In this document: positions 46,727 to 59,064 of the stretch, in pieces
How positions within the stretch are numbered: position 1 is the first letter of the stretch
Layout of the letters: every line of letters begins with the position of its first letter
Assembly (NCBI GenBank): GCA_947044405.1
Contig: CAMRHE010000359.1
Span: forward strand, 1,789,001-1,853,000
DNA from: Leptodactylus fallax
Taxonomy: Eukaryota > Chordata > Amphibia > Anura > Leptodactylidae
Length of the DNA stretch: 64,000 nucleotides
Direction: 5' to 3'
Made by a program: the position numbers and the translations under genes
Notes under the pieces: model-generated
What the model saw: the letters and a program-made list of their open reading frames with translations, nothing else
The model's database searches: none
What the model was told of the DNA's origin: nothing

Positions 46727-47686
46727 CTCCTTTGCTTTTGCAATTGTCTTATTTCATACTCTTTGCTGTGAGCTGCATTCACATAGTTTTAGTAATTATA
46801 ATAATAAATGACAAGTCACACTTAATGGTTACAAGTTTTCTTTGAAGAATTTGCTGAATGAAATTCAGGTAGTAGATGTTTCATTGCTTTATGTATCCTT
46901 TTTCTTAGAATAGCAAGCCTTTGTGTTATGAATTATTGTACGTGAGTGACAGATAACCATTGTTTTCTGCTGGTTCAGAATAATGCACAGTAGAAATCCA
47001 TAGTTTTAGACATGCTCTACCACCTTCTCTTTAGAAAGATATTATTACATTTGCCAAATATTTTTCTGCAATGTGACATATCAGAATCTTTCAGATCTGA
47101 CAGTGTTTTCAAATGAAATTCTCAACACTCCAGCCAGAGCTTTGTGTGGTTCAGTTTCCATACTGACATTTGCAAGAAACAGTGGTGTCGCCAATTGTGT
47201 TTGTCACCCGCAGCTAGGCATGTTGAAATTTGTGTATTTAGAAAGCACTGATGGTTTTATATTTGATTATATACATCATAGTGGAAAACAGAATAAAACA
47301 AGCATTTATTTTCATCGGCAGGGAGGATTATGAATTATTACCACTAGATTTTACATATGAATGAGAACTTACTGCATAATTTTAGCAGCTTCAATTTCTC
47401 GGGAGGCAATAATAAAACATGTTGTTATTTAATGTAAAATTGTATATAGCGACATTTTTTTAACAATTTCTAGACTGTGACCTTTGAAATTAATGGAAAT
47501 CTTAATAGAAGCTAGTACTACTATTGTAGCTCACAGAACATATGTTGCATGTTATATGATTATTCCTACCTAACTCTATGTAGGGGTATAGAAAGCGATC
47601 ACCTTCTACAAGAATACATGTGGAAATAAAAGGGAAAGCGCTGATATTTACATCCATACAGGACTGTATGTGTCAAACCTAAAGAC
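46727..47686. other. Non-coding stretch
   Basis: AT-rich sequence directly after the hAT break. No gene; the 86-codon frame at 47,073-47,333 has no recognisable feature. Confidence 0.4.
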
Positions 47687-47941
47687 TTAAAGAGGACCTT
47701 TCATGTCCTCATGAAAGTGCGGTTTTATATACCGCCAGAAAGCTGACACTGCGCTGAATTCAGCATTCCTCACAGCCCAGCGATGATTCTAGACTGTCAG
47801 GAATGCCCTTCTGACAGTGGGGAGAGATCGGTGCCGTTAGTTACCACCGGGGCACATAACGGGAAAGCCGACAGTGTGCTGTCGGCTTTCAAGCGGTGTG
47901 TAAAACCACACTTTCATGAGGACATGAAAGATTCTCTTTAA
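47687..47941. mobile_element. Palindromic TTAA MITE (AAAGAGGACCTTTCA)
   Basis: Begins TTAAAGAGGACCTTTCATG and ends CATGAAAGATTCTCTTTAA; the inner arms pair ('ctcatgaaagtgcggtttta' with 'taaaaccacactttcatgag'). About 255 bp, non-coding. It shares its right TTAA with the next MITE. Confidence 0.88.
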
Positions 47942-48089
47942 AGGGAGTCAGTCAGCAGTAAATTGGTTATAAACCACACATAAATGGGGCCCCAAAGCTG
48001 AAGAGGTATTTCTGGAATCTGTAGAATTACCTCTACAAAGTACTGTCATTAGGTTTATAACCAATTTACAGCTGACAGACTCCCTTTAA
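47938..48089. mobile_element. Palindromic TTAA MITE (AAAGGGAGTCAGTCAGC)
   Basis: Begins TTAAAGGGAGTCAGTCAGC and ends GCTGACAGACTCCCTTTAA, with inner arms 'aattggttataaacc' and 'ggtttataaccaattt'. About 152 bp. It starts at the very TTAA that ends the previous element. Confidence 0.88.
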
Positions 48090-49395
48090 TGACGTGTTTG
48101 TGTTGCTAAGTATACAGGTAACCGAAGATAGCTCTTCATAGTTTTTACAATGGATGACTTTGCATGCAACTTCTCTTATTTTAAGCCACTACATGTAGAC
48201 CTGCCCTGGAACACAAACTACTGTTTTAATAAAAATACTTATTTTAATACTTAAATACAGACTAATAAAAACAACCATGAGCATATGTAAAGTGTTATGA
48301 TTTCAGTAAATGCAGTCAGTCTTCAGAGAAGAATGCATTAATAAACACTGGAGATGAGCCATGATATGAAACATTAGCTTGGCCAGTATGTTGCCTATGG
48401 GTGAATTTCTTATTACAAAGCTGTGTTTGCACGATAAAATACGAGTATAAATACGAACTCCGGTTTTTATCATCCTATAACTTGCAAATACAGAAATCAA
48501 ACTCTTGGACACTGAATTTCCATGGATTTACTCATCTCTAGTAATAATTGTGTCTGTACTATATGGCTTTGCAATGAATCAGGAGCATAATTACAGTATA
48601 GAAGTAGGTGATATGATATTGTTCTCGTATCCAAGCCCTGGAGCCTGAGAATCCCTAAAAGGTTCCTCTTATACCTATACAATACAAGGTACACACTTGG
48701 TCCACATATTAATTCCACAGAAAAATATTTGTGTTACAAAAGGATTTTGGTGCGCATTGTGCTATGAATACCTCAAAGTTCTCACTTTCACAGATCCCTC
48801 CATACACTCAAATTGAAGCAGTGAGATTTGTGGTGAAAATTCACAATTTTTCTACAACATAATTGGGGAGAGATTTGCAGTGCAGAATGAACACCAAAAA
48901 ACTGTAGCCAAAATGCCACACCTGAATCCTAAAAATACTGTGTAATTGACTTAACAAACTTCTTTACACTGTTATGTAAGAGCAACCTGTGGATTGGGTA
49001 AAGTTGGAGAGCATTGAGGGTCTGACTACTGAGACCTCGACCAATCATGAGAGCAGGGGAAAACATGGCTACATGGATATGGTGATCTTGTGATCAGTAG
49101 AGCCCCAGCAGTCAGACACCTACAACTCTTCAGCGTACTCCCTATCCTGTAGATGGGCAATAAGTTGCTTTCCTAGGTAAACCACTTTAACTTTTGACAC
49201 CTTCATTGAACAGAAAATGTAAAAGAACAAGTTCAATATGTAGGTTAGCCATTGTCACTTGCTATGTCTGTATAGTGACAGAAAGGATGTCAGCTTGGGT
49301 GTATTCACAGAATCCGACAGTTACAATTATATTATTACAGTTCAAACATTGCAGAACTGAAAAAAACTACATTTCAGAGTGCAAATAAAAAGTAA
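48090..49395. other. Non-coding stretch
   Basis: No gene or bounded repeat recognised. Confidence 0.4.
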
Positions 49396-50640
49396 GATCT
49401 TTGATAGGCCACAAATGGATAGCAGTGCAGCAATGCCGACTGCAATGACTCGGCAGAAGCATGGAGTGGAAAAAAGATGTGTAAAAATGGCCAGTTGGGT
49501 AACAGGACACAGGCCTGGTAGTAGAGCTGAACTTGACAACACAGTAGTAGAAAGCAGGAGCTAACCACCGAGGTAACTGGGGCAGCAAACAAAAATAGGC
49601 TTTGGATGAAACCAGGACACGCCAGGAACAGCAACCAGGAGTAGAGCAAGACATATAACAAGATGGAGGTCATAGCTCAGGCAAATGGTCACTGTCATAT
49701 ACCTGGCTGGAACAAAGCCAAGGAAAAGCAGTTCATGAGAAGTGATTTAAAAAAAATCCCATTTAATATATTACAGACAAAATAAAAATTATTTCTGAAC
49801 AGTAACTTCATGATGTTGAAATCAAAATCCTGTTAAAAAGATGTTGCAGTCCACTGGGCTCGACTGTCTCGATCAGTCCTAAAGACTTTGAATGGGCACA
49901 TGCTCAACTAGTACTCCATCAGACTCCTCCAAAAACTGTATCAAAGTGACAAGTGTGAAAACACCCTAAGCCTACATTCACACAAATGCTAGATTAACCC
50001 CTAGACTTCACTAATCTGCCTATTTACGTGCCTTTATAGTGATCATAGTAAAGTGAAACTAACTTTGCATTCGCACTGTGCTTGCAGAACTTGCTCCTCT
50101 GCCAGCCCCCACCTTCATCTACTTCCTGGATGTTTGCTCTGTCTCAGCAGGGAGCCTAGCTAGAGATAACACCAGCAGTTTACAGCCCTCTACTATACTA
50201 AACTACTGGTTAATTTACACATGGACAAGGGGTCCAGAAAGTAAGCCATGCTGGATATAAAACCATATAAAACCTATTTTTTTTTTTTTTTTGTTGAAAA
50301 ACTATATAAATGTATAGCCCCTGTGATCAGAAGAACTAGAAAGTCTAATTTTAATATGTTTATGTGCAATAGTAAATATATAAAAAGTATTTTGTTTTAG
50401 GTAAAACAAGCAAAATTTACATTTTGTTTCTCACATTTTATAACATTCTTCCACTTCTAGCAAAATAAAACTTAAACTTGGGTAACAAATATTACTTATT
50501 TTAAGCCTTATGTGTCCTGAAAAAAACATGGTAAAAATAGTAGAGATACTGTCTTGGCTTCAGGAGGTCTTAAGCATACGCAGCATGGAAAATTTGCTCG
50601 CCGAGCTGAAACATGACGATAGCGCCCATCAACAATCATG
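49396..50640. other. Non-coding; repetitive purine-rich start
   Basis: 49,400-49,720 resembles the loosely repetitive tracts at 1-950 and 53,450-53,830. A (T)n run lies at 50,278-50,292. No coding sequence is recognised although several short frames are open. Confidence 0.35.
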
Positions 50641-51025
50641 GCTCCTCTGAAACTATTTCTACTACTACACTGAATTTCAGTCTGTCTTCCCCTCTATGTC
50701 CTCTTGATTTCTCCTTTTTTCCCCCTCCTCTTACTACCTCTCTTTCTTCCCTTTCGACATTCCCTTACGTCATTAGGAATGTTTAGCATTGTTTTTGTTC
50801 TTGAATTAAGTACCTGACTCTGCTGGGACAGAGCTATTGTTTCCCTCCTCCCCGTATGTTCCTCCCTACTCCCTACCAGCCATTTCCTATTCTCCCTCCC
50901 CTCCCATCCATCCCTTGACCTTCCCTCTGCCATGTACACTCTTTCTTGTTGATGTCTTGTTTGACCTGTTTTTTGTGTTATAACAAAAATTTCAATTAAA
51001 CTTTCAATGTTAAAAAAAAATTAAA
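50640..51025 (+). repeat. Pyrimidine-rich tract ending in an A-run, possible LINE 3' end
   Basis: A CT-rich tract (50,680-50,935) is followed by 'aatttcaattaaactttcaatgtt' and an A-run near 51,012-51,021, the look of a non-LTR retroelement 3' end. No coding sequence upstream supports this. Confidence 0.35.
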
Positions 51026-51545
51026 TTATTGAGATATGCAAAGCCATTAAAAAGATAATGCGGTGTAAAGCAGTGCATACCAAAGTGCTAAATTTGGCCA
51101 GAACATTGGGGCATCAATGACGCTTGGTCCTGAAAAGGTTAAACAGCTGTGAAAAATAGACAGTTATGTTGTTTTGAATCTGAGGGGCATCCATTTTCAC
51201 TGATCCCTCATAGATTTTACTCTGTTAGGGATCCATGAAAACAGGTGAAACTAGGACATGACCACATTTATATGAATGGATTTTAATGCAGCCGTGTGAC
51301 AGCTGTTAAAAAAATGGCAATCACATGGCCGATTTACTTTAGTGTGAACATAGGCTTAGACACACAGCTCTGAAATATGCATTTTAAAATGAAGCTTAAA
51401 AATCACACTAAATGTTTGAGGTTTTGTATTGCATTTGTTTCTCTGCATTTGTAAATCATTCAAGTAAAAGCTCCATCTTCCTGTTATGATTCAAGCTTTA
51501 ATTCAGATAAGTGCTAGATCAGTGCTGAACTGTCCATCACACAGT
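51026..51545. other. Non-coding stretch
   Basis: No gene. 51,190-51,360 has wording related to the 5,904 MITE family ('ttcactgatccctcat') but no clear ends. Confidence 0.35.
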
Positions 51546-51793
51546 CTAAGGGTATGTTCACATGGAGGAATTTGCCGCGGATTTGGCCCGAAATCCACCT
51601 CCCAAATAGGTGGAAGAGATCACAGCAAGGTGCGGAAAAAAAAAGAAGCGTCCTGATTGATCTTGCTGCGGATTCCGGGTCTCAAGACTCACTGCTGATT
51701 AGGGCCATACATCTGCATCCCGTCACACAGCTAGAACGTGGGTGAAAATGCCGACGGTGGGCTTCATTTTCCATCATGTGAATATACCCTAAG
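51546..51793. mobile_element. Palindromic MITE (CTAAGGGTATGTTCACATG)
   Basis: Begins CTAAGGGTATGTTCACATG and ends CATGTGAATATACCCTAAG. About 248 bp, non-coding; target duplication not resolved. Confidence 0.82.
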
Positions 51794-52422
51794 TCTGCCC
51801 ACCAACTTGTCACAAAAAACAGGAAGTTGAGGGGACGCTAGTATAGCAACACCCTTTCATTCACGTTTTCTCCCCTGGTCAGATTTTAAGGACATATCTG
51901 TTTTTTCAACTATGTAACTGAAATGTTTGTACATGATGAAAAATTGACCCAATTCAGATGAATGGAACTGATTTTTGTACAAGAAATTTCAGCAATTTGT
52001 GACTATTCACTAATAAAAGTAGACCTAATTCTTGATGATTGACTCATTTTGTGCATTTGATTAGTAACACCTGGCTGTGAAAGTTGGAAGGGCGTACTTA
52101 TTTTTTTTACCATCTACTCTCTGAATGTTTGTAACATGCAGCAGGTGTGGATACTGTGAGACAGATAAACTGAAACTATCTAACTTTTAGGTCTCATGCA
52201 CATGACTGCTTTCCGTCTTGGAAAACACGATCCGTATAAGGGCCATATTTCCCGGGCTGACCACGGACTTGTGCACGGAACTCACTGAATGGCCCAATCA
52301 CCACTGTACTAGACTGACATAAAGCCTAGTACAGTAGTGATCGGGCCATTTAGGAGACTAGATGTGGCAGATAAACTAAAACTGTCTAACTTTTAGACAG
52401 TGTACAGTTAGACTAGACATTC
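51794..52422. other. Non-coding, part of another MITE
   Basis: 52,190-52,360 starts 'ggtctcatgcacatgac' and contains the inner palindrome 'cccaatcaccactgtacta...tagtacagtagtgatcggg'; it looks like an incomplete MITE. No gene. Confidence 0.4.
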
Positions 52423-53044
52423 TTAAAGGGGTTTTCCAGGCAAAAATTTTTTTTCAAAAAAGATCGCTTAGTGCTATTAATAGGTTAATAAGTTCTACCA
52501 AATACCTTTAGCAGTGTTTTTTGTGATTTCTGTGTTTCTCTGGGAGCTTCTGGCATCTTCTTCATTTATGTACATGAGTAGCTTCCTGTTCTGTTTTCCT
52601 ACAACTACCATAATGCCTCGCACTTCAATCAGAGCTGACTCCCATTCCCTTTAACACTCACACCCCCTTCCTGTTTCTCTAGCTAGCCTGCCCACTACTA
52701 GCTCTTCCCACTAACTCACCCAACCCCACCCCATCATACACTTGTTCTTGGCGGCTGGAACCGCCTTGATGTTTGATGTTGCCCACGCCTGTGCAATAGA
52801 GGCGGAGTGCTCTTCCCGTGCCCAGAAGATCCATACAGGAAGACAGGTATGTATAATGGGGTGGGTTAGTATTGGTGACATTCTGTTTCTGGAAATGGGG
52901 AAACGACACATCACCAAAAAATTAGAAAATGTGCTTGGCAATGTAGGTAAATACAGCTTTTTGGTACAGTAAGTAATTTAGGTAGATGGGGGGTGGGAAT
53001 TACTTAGATTAGGATGATCAGTTTATTCTGGATAACCCCTTTAA
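52423..53044. mobile_element. TTAA MITE (AAAGGGGTTTTCCAGG)
   Basis: Begins TTAAAGGGGTTTTCCAGGCA and ends TCTGGATAACCCCTTTAA. Inner segments 'ttggcggctggaaccg' and neighbours do not code. About 622 bp. Confidence 0.78.
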
Positions 53045-53989
53045 ACCCTTTAAACTAAACCACGTTTTCCACGGTGTATAATGCTTTTTGAAAATCTGGT
53101 GCAGTTTTGGACTGTCTAATCTAACTTTACACCACTTATTAATTCTCTTATTTTTGTGGTGCAGTGGCTGAACAATACGCTCACAGTTTAGCATATTAAA
53201 CCATGCCAAATTTTCAACAAGCCCTGCCTGCCGACATGTTGTATGAGGCACACAATCCATTACAAAGTGTCTAAATCTCATAGAAAATTAGATGTAAATC
53301 ATGTCCGTCAATTTTTGGGGCAAATTACACCAGAATTCTAGTGCATATTTATTACTTTAGTTACTTAACTGGTTTGGCTTTAGGATACTCATGAGATCAT
53401 TGGGTAAAGTGATCCCCTGGATTTCATCGTTTCACCTTTGTACAGGAATTTGGTCTCAGCTGCAAGGAGTCACCAGGTCGCAACATCTAGTACTAGCCCT
53501 GCTGTAAGTGACAGCTGACCAAAGTGGTATAAGAGACAAAAAGGTAATAGTACAGAGGAATCAGGCAAGAGAGTAGTTAAGGTATGACCAAGTTGATGGC
53601 AGGAAGAATATGTTCATCACAGTAATTAATATGTAGTCAATATGGTAATCCAAGCAATGGTCAGTGCATGTACAGTATCTGGTAGGAGAAACAGATCTGA
53701 GGTCAGGTAACAGGTAGATAGACAGACTCCATTGCAGCACACTAGCAAGCTAGGAGGCCTTTTGATCAGCTTTCTGTGCAAAAAGCTGCCTCAAATAGCC
53801 CACAGGTGCAGAAGAGCTGATAGCAAGGCTTAGCGTTTCTTAAAGGACTGAGTTGCAGAAGAATAGTGCTGTGAGCAGAGGGAGGGCAGTGGCAAGGACG
53901 GCCAGGTAATGTAACAATATTCTTTATTTATGTAATTATTTTCTAAATGAACATGTATAAATATGATGTCATTTGTTGTCTCCAAAGGT
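53045..53989. other. Non-coding; repetitive purine-rich part
   Basis: No gene. 53,450-53,830 has the same loosely repetitive character as 1-950. Confidence 0.35.
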
Positions 53990-54439
53990 TTTTGTTTATT
54001 TAACCACTTCATGGCCATTTTCCTTAGTTCACATTTTTGGGATTTTTTTTATGTATGCAGTTTCAATGGCAACTTTATAAACATAAGGCTATTTTTCCTT
54101 TTACTGTATGTAAATTTCATTTTTTCTCAAATTTTTTTCTTTTTATTAATATCCAGATAAATATTTAAAAAATAGGCAATTATTGTAATTTTTTAAGTAT
54201 GTGATACATAGTTGTAGTAATTGTAGTGCCTCTCTTTTTTCATTATTTACATTTTTTGGCTTACTTTTTCTCATAGGGTCATAATAGACCTTTGGGGGCA
54301 TTTTGGCTTTTTTTTTTTTTTTTTTTTCCTGATTTTCCTTGTAACTGGGACTGAAACATTAGCACCAGTTATAGCAGAAATACAGCCTCTTATGGTAGCA
54401 GCACATAACCGTGTTTCACCCGTGAAACTCGGTTTGTGT
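53990..54439. repeat. Unclassified T-rich repeat
   Basis: Starts 'tttaaccacttcatggcc' and shares the block around 'agcagaaatacagcctctta' with 37,540-37,560; no coding sequence. Confidence 0.45.
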
Positions 54440-54665
54440 GTTAGCCATATTTACCGGCTTGAACTTCGTGCTGGGAGCGGGACTCCTAGCAGTATAGTTA
54501 TCTATGATGCTAAGAGTCTCTGCCTCCCAGCGACATACTGTCCTGTACTATAATTGATACGGGACAGTATGCTTCTGGGAGGTAGGGACTCCTAGCATCA
54601 TAGATAACTATACTGCTAGGAGTCCCGCTCCCAGCATGAAGTTCAAGCTGGTAAATCTGGCTAAC
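54440..54665. mobile_element. 226-bp near-perfect palindrome
   Basis: The left arm (54,440-54,547) runs from GTTAGCCATATTTACC through 'gaacttcgtgctgggagcggg' and 'tagttatctatgatgct' to 'gacatactgtcc'; the right arm (about 54,558-54,665) is its inverse, with a loop of about 10 bp around 'ctataattga'. A transcript could fold into a hairpin of roughly 105 base pairs. A fragment of the arm occurs near 2,035-2,065, so this is a dispersed family. Confidence 0.88.
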
Positions 54666-54885
54666 ATATGGACCTGCTTTAATGTTACAATGAGAATAAA
54701 TAAATGATGTACAACAAGCCTACATGCACTATGGTAACCTCCTCTAACCCTGAATAGTTAAGGCGCAATGTTTTGTATAGTAGCTGAATCATTTGATTAA
54801 CCACATTGATGAAGAAAAACGTTTACTAATGTGTCAATTGGCTGCTTAACTTAAAAAGGACCTTTCACATCCTCATAGATGTGTG

Positions 54886-56020
54886 CAGTGGCATAACTAG
54901 GAATGGCTGGGACCCAAGGGGAACATTTGACATGCTCCCCCTCCCCCCGGAACCGGTTACGGCTCCCCAAACAGTAAAATATGCTCGACAATGGCCCCAG
55001 ATAGTATTATATGCTCCACAGTTGCCCCCATACAGCATTATATGCTCTACATTGCTCCTCCCACACACAGTATAATATGCTACCCACAGTGGCCCCCACC
55101 CTATATTATATGCTCTCCGCAGTAGTCCCCACCCAGTATTATATGCTCCCTACAGTGGCCCCCATCCAGTATTATATGCTCCCTACAGTGGCCCCCACCC
55201 AGTATTATATGCTCCCAACAGTGGCCCCCACCCAGTACTATATGGTCTACAGTAGCCCCCACCCAGTAGTATATGCTCCCCACAGTGACCCCCACTCTAC
55301 AGTGCCCCCCCACTCAGTGTTATATGCTCTACAGTGGCACCCACACAGTATTATAAGCTCCCAACAGCCCCCCCCCGCTTCGGTGCTATTATTATACTCT
55401 GGGGTCTCCTCAGACCCCAGAGTATAATAATCAGAGGTCCAGGGAAGGTGATTAAAAATAACAAACATTCATACTCACCTTTCCTTGGCATCCTCACTCC
55501 ATTCTGCCGTCTTCAGCGTCTTCAGGCCCTCTTCCAACGTCGCTGCTGAGGCCTGTGATTGGGCCTCAGCGGTCACGTGGGGGCGCACTGACGTCATCAC
55601 GCGACCGCGCCCCATGTGACCGCTGGGGCCTAATCACAGGCCTCAGTCACATGACGGAAGAGCGCCGTAGAGATCGCTGCGTCCAGGAGAGGTGAGAATA
55701 TGTATTTATTGTTTTTAGTCACCTCCCCTGGGCTGTCATCTATTGGAAAGGGTCCTGCAATATGCCAGGGCCCCTTTCCAATAACAGTATGTATAGCGGT
55801 CGGGGAACCAGGCTTTACCCGACCGCTATCATAGTGGTTCGGGGCCCGGCCAACTCCAGCTGGCCACGGGCCCCGTACCCTGCCGGGTCCGGTCGCGGTC
55901 GCACTGCCTGCCTTTGATCGTTACGCCACTGGTTTGTAGGGTTCGCCGTAGCGGCTGCCACAGGGCTCCGGGCCCCCTAATGTCCCAAGCCCTGTGGCAT
56001 CCGCTACCGCTACTACCCTG
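54886..56020. mobile_element. Non-autonomous hAT, CAGTGGCGTAACTA family (copy 2)
   Basis: Begins CAGTGGCATAACTAGGAATG; the duplications GATGTGTG (54,878-54,885) and GATGTGCG (56,021-56,028) differ at one base. The right end is odd: a complete terminus GTTACGCCACTG lies at 55,920-55,931, and about 90 bp of additional hAT-terminal sequence follows before the duplication. The interior has a minisatellite, the TTATACTCTGGGGTC stem at about 55,390-55,430 and 'cctgtgattgggcctcagcgg'. Confidence 0.85.
54985..55370. repeat. 31-bp minisatellite (array 7)
   Basis: About twelve units such as 'atgctcccaacagtggcccccacccagtatt'. Open frames here read 'MLPTVAPTQYY' repeats in one strand and 'GGHCREHIILG' in the other; both are by-products of the array. 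Confidence 0.9.
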
Positions 56021-56268
56021 GATGTGCGGTATTATATACAGCTAGAAAGTCGCACACTGTTGGCTTTCCTGGTATGCATAATTCCAGATAACGCTAAGCT
56101 GTAAGGCCCGTCCTTCTGACAGTGGGGAGATATTGGTGCCGAAATTAACGGCTGCTTAAATTAGCGGGCACTTACTAGGAAAGGCGACAGCTCTCTGAAT
56201 TCAACACACTGCCGCTTTTTAGCGGTATATAATACTGCACAACTGAGGGTATGAAAGGTCCTCTTTAA

Positions 56269-56795
56269 AGCATGCCTTCAATAAAAAAAAAAATAAAAAA
56301 TCATATTGCTCTAAGACTGTCATGTCAGTATCTATGGAGAATTCCTTTCAAAGCTTATGTTAGGTTCACACTGTTTCAGCAGTTTCGCCTGTTTTAGTGG
56401 TTACACCAGCGGACACCATTGACTATAATGGGCTCTACAAGGTGTCCTCTGTTTCAAAAGTGAAACAGGTGGAGAGAAAAGTCCTCCGTGCGGGACTTTT
56501 CTCTCTGTCAATTTCCATCAGTTTCTGTGATGGGGTCTCCAACGGAGACTCCGATGCAAATGTGAACCCAGCCTTAGTCATGTATGCTGCAGACTTCTTT
56601 TCTTCCAAATTCATAAATAAGAAGTTGTTATCATTATGTGCTATATTAAAGATTCAATACAGTGAAGTTAAAGCCCATTCACCACTACAAGCCATATAGC
56701 TCACATTACACCTGTTATTTCTTCCTACAATCCTTTTTAATACACTTTTACACATTTGAATCATTACTGAGGCTGCTGTAATGAAAAAACTTTAT
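56269..56795. other. Non-coding with a GGTTCACAC-type repeat
   Basis: About 56,357-56,577 has diverged ends 'gttaggttcacactgtttcag' and 'gcaaatgtgaacccagcc', related to 25,353-25,563, with inner palindrome 'agaaaagtcctccgtgcgggacttttct'. No gene. Confidence 0.5.
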
Positions 56796-57220
56796 TTAAG
56801 AGGACCTTTCACCACCTCCACCAATTCAGGTTCTTAGCATCCTTGAATATGTACCACTCCACTGACTCCAGCACAGTTCCACCACCATTCCTGAGCAACA
56901 AGCACAGTTAGTTTTGGTCCCTGATGTGTTATTTAAGCTCTGTAATGTCAGAAAGGCAGTGTCAGGCAGGGGGCGTGTGACTCAGAGTTCCAATCAGAGG
57001 CAGCCAGTGTCAGAGCTCATAATTACACCCCTTGTCTGCTTCTGCCTGACACCGCCCACCTAGTACAGAGCCTAAATAACATATCAAACACCAAAACTAA
57101 CAAAATTGATTGCTTGGGAACTATGGGGGCAAGAGAAAAAAAATGACAACTGTTTCAGGATCAGTAGAGCAGCAGTTAATCATTGAGGTGGACTTTGAGG
57201 TAGTGAAAGATCTTTTTTAA
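56796..57220. mobile_element. TTAA MITE, AAAGAGGACCTTT ends (copy 2)
   Basis: TTAAGAGGACCTTTCACCACC to 'agtgaaagatcttttttaa'; the interior is highly similar to 17,642-18,097. The right TTAA is also the beginning of the next repeat. Confidence 0.8.
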
Positions 57221-57790
57221 CCCCTACCCGCCAGAGGAATTTTTCAATTTTCACTTTTTGTCGTTTTTGACTGCCCCCCCCCCCCCTTTCCAAATACCAC
57301 AACTTTTTTTATTTTTCTGCTCTCAGAGCCATATTGCTACCATTTATTATTCTGTACAATGTACTGGGAAGCTGGAAAAAAAAGTCAGAATGGGGTGGAT
57401 TTGAAGAAAAACTGCATTTGTGCGACTTTCTTACGGGCTTCGTTTTTACGGTGTTTAATGTGCAGCCAAAATGACATGTCACCTGTATTCTATGTTTCAG
57501 CACTATTCCGGGGATACCAAGTGTATATGGTTTTATTTACATTTTAACCCCTTGTCAAAAATCCCAAATTGTGCAAAAAATTTTTTTTTCTAATAGTCAA
57601 CATATTCTGACACCCGTAACTTTTTTATATTTCCGTGTACAGGAATGCGTAGGGCGCCTTTTTTTTTGCGGGACCAGGTGCACTTTTTAGTTATACCATT
57701 TTGAGGAATTGCTATTGCTTTGATCACTTTTTATTAAAATTTTTATCAGAGGCAAAACAGTGAAAAAACGGCAGTTTGGCACTTTTGATT
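57217..57790. repeat. Unclassified TTAACCCCTACCCGCC repeat
   Basis: Starts at the TTAA that closes the preceding MITE. The 57,630-57,775 part is the inverse of 30,750-30,910. Class unknown; open frames within it do not resemble proteins. Confidence 0.5.
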
Positions 57791-58851
57791 TTACCATACG
57801 GAAAAAATATTGTAGTGTCCAATTGCAGCCTGCATGTCCAACTTTGTGTCCGACCAAAAAAAGCGGCTTCGCGGCACAGAGGCTGCAATCGGACACCTGC
57901 GGGTTGCTTTAAAAAAAAAAACATTGAAGTGAATGGGTTTTTAAACAAACCGCTTGCAAACCTTTCCCTATCCTTTTTTCTGATATTTAGATCGAGTTCA
58001 CGGCGGACGGACTCCGGGGCGCAAGTGTGAACCAACTCTCAGATGGCCCAACATGAGAAAACAACTCTGATCCTAGAGGTCCTATTGGATTGAGTTCACT
58101 TCTGTCAACAGTTTAGGTATGAGGCTCCATGGGATGCAAGGAGACGGTACGGACAGCAAGGCGGATTGTTTTTCCATAAAATTATTCGCAAGCTCTCCTC
58201 AAATGTATTAAATATTTTGAGAAAATGTTTATAAAAACTCAAACAATATATTTTCAGTACTTCATAATCTCCACTTTATTTCCTTTTAGGCCTTCCACTA
58301 AGTCATGAACTATAGATTTTATTTTTTTTTTATTACTAATAGTGGTTGTTCCCATACGTGTTATACCATAAATTATGTTCAAGTAAATGCACTACACATC
58401 AATTTTTGTTTATAAAGATTGATGTTGTACAGTTTACCCAGCACCGTGATAGTCCATATTTGTTAACCTTAAATGAACATTCCAGAAAGTGACTTATGAT
58501 GATACACTGTATAAACATAAAAGACAGAAATATTTTCTATCTTGAAAGGGAGCGATGCAGAAATAATAAGTGTTTATATGTCTTATACTGCGTCTACCAC
58601 AAACCATTTATCTCCATGATTAAATGATGGAAAGATAGCTTAGATGTTACCCTGTGTTTGGAGAATAACTATATATGGATACATGAAACATTAGACAAAT
58701 AAAAATATTGCAGAAAGTACTGTATATACTGTAACTAGACCTAAGAGATCCTGAGATATCGTCATTAGAAGTAAGGACGTATTAGATGTGATTAGTTACA
58801 GAAGTGCCACCCAGGGAGGACGTAGAGCATACCTGGCTGGCAGGGAAAGGG
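57791..58851. other. Non-coding stretch
   Basis: 57,780-58,040 is loosely palindromic ('cggcttcgcggcacagaggctgc') and may be an old MITE. The rest is AT-rich and unassigned. Confidence 0.35.
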
Positions 58852-59064
58852 TTAAAGGAGTAGTCCGAATTCTCTTTTTTTTTTTTTTTAAGTTTAAAGT
58901 GGACTGCTCTGCAGCCCATCACAGGTTTCAGCGGTCATCGCTTCACAAATGGCATGTAACAGACTGGCCTCAGCAGTTTGTGTGAAGGGACAGCTGCAGC
59001 CAATCACAGACCTCAGCAATGACCTCTTCACAAACAGGACATCACTGCTGACATCAGCTGGAGG

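Larger units (their letters stand above)
54851..56268. mobile_element. TTAA/AAAGAGGACCTTTCA MITE carrying a hAT
   Basis: Left end TTAAAAAGGACCTTTCACATC at 54,851 and right end 'gaaaggtcctctttaa' at 56,253-56,268. The hAT at 54,886-56,020 interrupts it close to the left end. The right interior ('ctgacagtggggagata', 'cgctaaaatt...') matches 47,687-47,941. Confidence 0.8.

Noticed and set aside
50694..50939. Minus-strand basic peptide (RKGRKRGSKRRGKK)
   Set aside because: It is the complement of a CT-rich low-complexity tract; no other support.
55011..55427. 138-codon frame with 'MLPTVAPTQYY' repeats
   Set aside because: It arises where minisatellite units have small indels making a multiple of three; the opposite strand is equally open. 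No family resemblance.
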